DNA of 64,000 nt. Source: Actinopolymorpha alba DSM 45243 (GTDB lineage: Bacteria; Actinomycetota; Actinomycetes; Propionibacteriales; Actinopolymorphaceae). The translations under genes and the position numbers were made by a program. Shown here in pieces: positions 61,820 to 64,000 of the stretch. Location of the stretch: contig NZ_KB892708.1 of the NCBI RefSeq assembly GCF_000373925.1, forward strand, positions 331,733 to 395,732. The letters run 5' to 3'. Numbering within the stretch: the stretch's first letter is position 1; the number at the start of each line of letters is the position of its first letter. The notes under the pieces are model-generated. The model saw nothing but the letters and a program-made list of their open reading frames with translations. It had not been told where the DNA came from and did not search any database.

Positions 61820-63304
61820 ATGAGTTCCACGGCGGATCCCCTCCTACAGCAGGCGATCGGTGCTGGTGGCCCGACCGCGGCGATGCTGCGGGTCGCCTCT
61901 GCCGCGCTACGGGACCAGAGCGTGTCGTACCTTCGCGGCGGCGGTCTTCGTACCCGCGCGGTCCTCGCGTCGGGCGCCCTGCCGGAGAAGCTCCGCCGGG
62001 AGGCGTACGCCGTGTTGGGTGGCCGGACTGGTCTCCCACCGGACCGGCTCGCCGAACTCGACCTGGAGGCGGCGGCCCGCTGGGTGGTCGGTCACTACGA
62101 CCATCGGAGGTACCCCGGTGTCGTGATCGGCTCGGCCAACGGCGCCGCGCTCCACGTGTGTGCGGCGGCGGGAGTTCCGTGGCTGCCGCAAACCTTGCCA
62201 GTCACCGTCCGCTGGCCGGGGAACGACCCTGACCGGCCGGACCGTGCGATGGAGTTCGGTGCGCGGACGGCGGCGCCCTTGCTCGACCGTCACCCCGACA
62301 TCGAGCTCCACCATCTGCACGACCCGAACCACGACCGGCTGCGGACCAGCCAGGCGCTGTCCCTGCGGCTGAAGTGGACATCTCTGCCGGCGGCGTACGC
62401 GATGTTCCTCGCCGACTGCCTCGCGCCGGGCGCACCGATCGTGCTCCTCGAGGACACCTCCACCTGGCCGACGACCCGAGTTGCCGAACGGCACGTCTTC
62501 CAGACCGGAACGCCTGGCGGGATCGCCGCCGAGGAGTACCTGCGCGGCTCGGAGCGGGTCGCGGCGTTCCTGCGGGCCCAGGGTTCGACTCTGACCGCGT
62601 TCGCCGTACCCGAGCCCGACGGCACCAGCCCGGAAGCCGAATGGGGCTTCGACCCGGGGCTCGCGGAGGCGTTGACGCGCTGGACGAGCAGGACCGGGCA
62701 GGAGCTGATCCGGTTACGGACCCCGTCACCGCAGGCGTTGGCGGAACCAGTTGCGGCACAGCTTCGTGACAGCCTGCGCAAGGCCGGCGCGCCCGGTGAC
62801 CGGTTGCTGGTCGAGTCGTCGGTGCTGCTCGACCCGGTGGCGGCGGCGCGCAGCGGTTCCGTGGCGTACTGGACCCTTCTCGGAGTCGAGCCGGCCCGCC
62901 AGGCTGTCGCTCGCCACCTCGAGGCCGCCGCGGCGGCGGGTGCGCCGTACCACGACGTCGACGTTCTCCTCTTCCCGAACGGCGTCGCGTCGGTGGGCGC
63001 GACGCCGCCGCGTGCGTGGGCGGGACTCGCCGAGCACGTGACGGGCACGATCCGCTTCCTCGCTGGGACGGAACGAGGATGGCCGGCGCACTTCGACACC
63101 TTGGCGAGGTACGACGCGGCGCTGCGCGGACTCCCGGGGGTCCTGCCGGCGACGCCGCCGCTCGACCTGCGGATGACGCTTCGCTGCCTCGGGGCCGTGG
63201 AGGCGTACTGGGCCGGCGACCGTGCGCTGAGCAACCATCGCTCAGGCTCCCAGGGAATTTCCAGGTGGCGCCCAGGCTGGTCTCAGTTCGACGCGCGATG
63301 GTAG
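61820..63304 (+). CDS. uncharacterised 494-residue protein
   Basis: Not recognised. The ATG 61820 start lacks a strong ribosome site (GAGGTGCC). The protein has no signal peptide or membrane segment. Segments PGVVIGSANGAALHVCAAAGVPWLPQT, HHLHDPNHDRL and APIVLLEDTSTWPTTRVAERHVFQTGTPGG suggest an alpha/beta enzyme-like fold in the first half. The second half (FDPGLAEALTRWTSRTGQEL onward) looks like a separate domain. It is clearly coding, with steady codon usage. Its stop codon lies inside a hairpin (63287-63332). Confidence 0.65.
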   Translation: MSSTADPLLQQAIGAGGPTAAMLRVASAALRDQSVSYLRGGGLRTRAVLASGALPEKLRREAYAVLGGRTGLPPDRLAELDLEAAARWVVGHYDHRRYPGVVIGSANGAALHVCAAAGVPWLPQTLPVTVRWPGNDPDRPDRAMEFGARTAAPLLDRHPDIELHHLHDPNHDRLRTSQALSLRLKWTSLPAAYAMFLADCLAPGAPIVLLEDTSTWPTTRVAERHVFQTGTPGGIAAEEYLRGSERVAAFLRAQGSTLTAFAVPEPDGTSPEAEWGFDPGLAEALTRWTSRTGQELIRLRTPSPQALAEPVAAQLRDSLRKAGAPGDRLLVESSVLLDPVAAARSGSVAYWTLLGVEPARQAVARHLEAAAAAGAPYHDVDVLLFPNGVASVGATPPRAWAGLAEHVTGTIRFLAGTERGWPAHFDTLARYDAALRGLPGVLPATPPLDLRMTLRCLGAVEAYWAGDRALSNHRSGSQGISRWRPGWSQFDARW

Positions 63305-63332
63305 GCATGCCATCTGGAAGACGCGCGTCGAA
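63287..63332 (+). terminator. hairpin spanning the end of the unknown gene
   Basis: TTCGACGCGCG (63287-63297) pairs with CGCGCGTCGAA (63322-63332), with an inner GATGG/CCATC and the palindrome GGCATGCC. The right arm ends beside the AAAGGAGAAG ribosome site of the next gene, so it could act as terminator or shield that site. Confidence 0.6.
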
Positions 63333-63344
63333 AGGAGAAGCAGC

Positions 63345-63947
63345 ATGCGCCCAGTGAGGCGATGGGTCAGCCGTTCGACAGTCGTCGGCGTGTCCGTGTC
63401 CGCCGCTACGATCACAGCTCTGACCATCGGGGGAATCGCGCTGGCCGACAACCTTGCCGCGGCCGGCACGGGATCCCAGGCCGCACCCACACCCACGGCC
63501 AGCACCCAACCGGACAAGTCTGATGGTTCGACGTCTGACAAGGTCAAGGACGCTCGACTGCGTGGCCACTTCGCGGAACGCAAGGGTGGGTTCGGGATCG
63601 GCATGGGTGGCGCCCTGCACGGCGAGTTCGTCATCCCCAAGGACGGCGGCGGCTACCAGACGCTGCTCACCCAGCGGGGAGCGGTCCAGAGCGTCAGCGA
63701 CACGTCGATCACCGTGAAGAGCGACGACGGCTACACCAAGACCTACGCCGTCAAGGCCGACACCGTGGTCAACGCGACCCGCGACGGCATCGGCTCCGTC
63801 AAGAAGGGCACGACGGTCCGCGTGGTCGCGAGCGAGAGTGGCGACACCGCGACGGCCCTACGTATCGCCGACGAGTCGGCGCTCAAGGGCCTGCGGCGCG
63901 ACCTGATGCCGAAACGTCCGATGGGTGAAGAGCGCCCGGGGCGCTAG
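63345..63947 (+). CDS. exported or membrane-anchored protein with DUF5666-like domain
   Basis: A 200-residue protein from ATG 63345 behind AAAGGAGAAG. A single hydrophobic segment (about residues 12-34, TVVGVSVSAATITALTIGG) is a signal or anchor. A Thr/Pro/Ser-rich linker follows, then a beta-rich domain (GEFVIPKDGGGYQTLLTQ, GAVQSVSDTSITVKSDDG, YAVKADTVVNA) of the DUF5666 type. No function is established. Such proteins often lie beside two-component systems, which would be outside the window. Confidence 0.72.
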   Translation: MRPVRRWVSRSTVVGVSVSAATITALTIGGIALADNLAAAGTGSQAAPTPTASTQPDKSDGSTSDKVKDARLRGHFAERKGGFGIGMGGALHGEFVIPKDGGGYQTLLTQRGAVQSVSDTSITVKSDDGYTKTYAVKADTVVNATRDGIGSVKKGTTVRVVASESGDTATALRIADESALKGLRRDLMPKRPMGEERPGR

Positions 63948-64000
63948 CGAGCCACTACCTGGATTGGGGCGGGACTCGCTGGCCGGACTGGTCGCGGCGG

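Noticed and set aside
62202..63620. 472-codon minus-strand frame at the right end
   Set aside because: It is Arg/Pro/Ser-rich and lies across two plus-strand genes with good ribosome sites.

Overview
The window is high-GC DNA (mostly around 70 percent G+C) with GTG starts, strong GGAGG ribosome sites and ATGA/GTGA stop-start overlaps. RbpA, an ECF42 sigma factor with its DGPF partner, an Lnt-Ppm1 pair, Acg-type nitroreductase, an F420-type PPOX protein, a DUF222 HNH nuclease and a LanL-like protein all point to an Actinomycetota chromosome. A relative of Kribbella, Actinopolymorpha or Nocardioides is likely, but the genus is inferred from gene content. I saw no rRNA, tRNA or CRISPR array.

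Layout. 1-9.2 kb: a GH4 glycosidase, then a lysine-fermentation cluster (kamA divergent from kdd, amidohydrolase, kamD, kamE, kal). Its kamE-kal junction carries three 80-bp repeats, each a small ORF with ATGA junctions. 9.8-12.7 kb: lnt, ppm1, fxsA, with a diverged copy of the same repeat between lnt and ppm1. 12.7-16 kb: ECF42 sigma, DGPF protein, DUF998 protein and rbpA with a SigR-type promoter. 16.6-21.5 kb: a small-molecule kinase-like protein, a GH65 phosphorylase, a beta-phosphoglucomutase-like HAD and a second HAD that has lost catalytic residues. 21.7-25.6 kb: GAPDH, Acg-like nitroreductase, tandem USP and an unknown protein. 25.6-31.3 kb: typA, a probable toxin-antitoxin-type remnant, sppA, and terC behind a yybP-ykoY manganese riboswitch. 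31.5-39.6 kb: a run of minus-strand genes including a cytoplasmic NlpC/P60 peptidase, an EndoV-like protein with altered active site, a dipeptide epimerase, a LanL-like protein with degenerate lyase and kinase motifs, and a beta-lactamase-fold hydrolase.

39.6-44.5 kb: a frameshifted nucleotidyltransferase, a GntR regulator with a membrane protein, and a GH2 beta-mannosidase. 44.7-55.4 kb: a small secreted protein, two zinc-type polyol dehydrogenases, a TnpB-only IS605-like element sitting against the dehydrogenase start codon, a DeoR regulator with a PfkB kinase, a frameshifted HNH nuclease, a PPOX protein, a 2-hydroxyacid dehydrogenase and an FGGY kinase. This looks like sugar or polyol catabolism. 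55.7-60.4 kb: a sulfonate-type operon (flavin reductase, ABC transporter, FMN monooxygenase) behind a dyad-containing leader. 60.4-64 kb: a hydrolase, a cupin and two uncharacterised proteins.

Three things stand out. The first is the 80-bp repeat that keeps stop-start coupling intact inside operons. The second is the LanL-like protein, with an intact zinc cyclase site but eroded lyase and kinase motifs, in an apparent operon with a dipeptide epimerase. The third is a family of long perfect intergenic palindromes, two of which differ by a compensated base pair.
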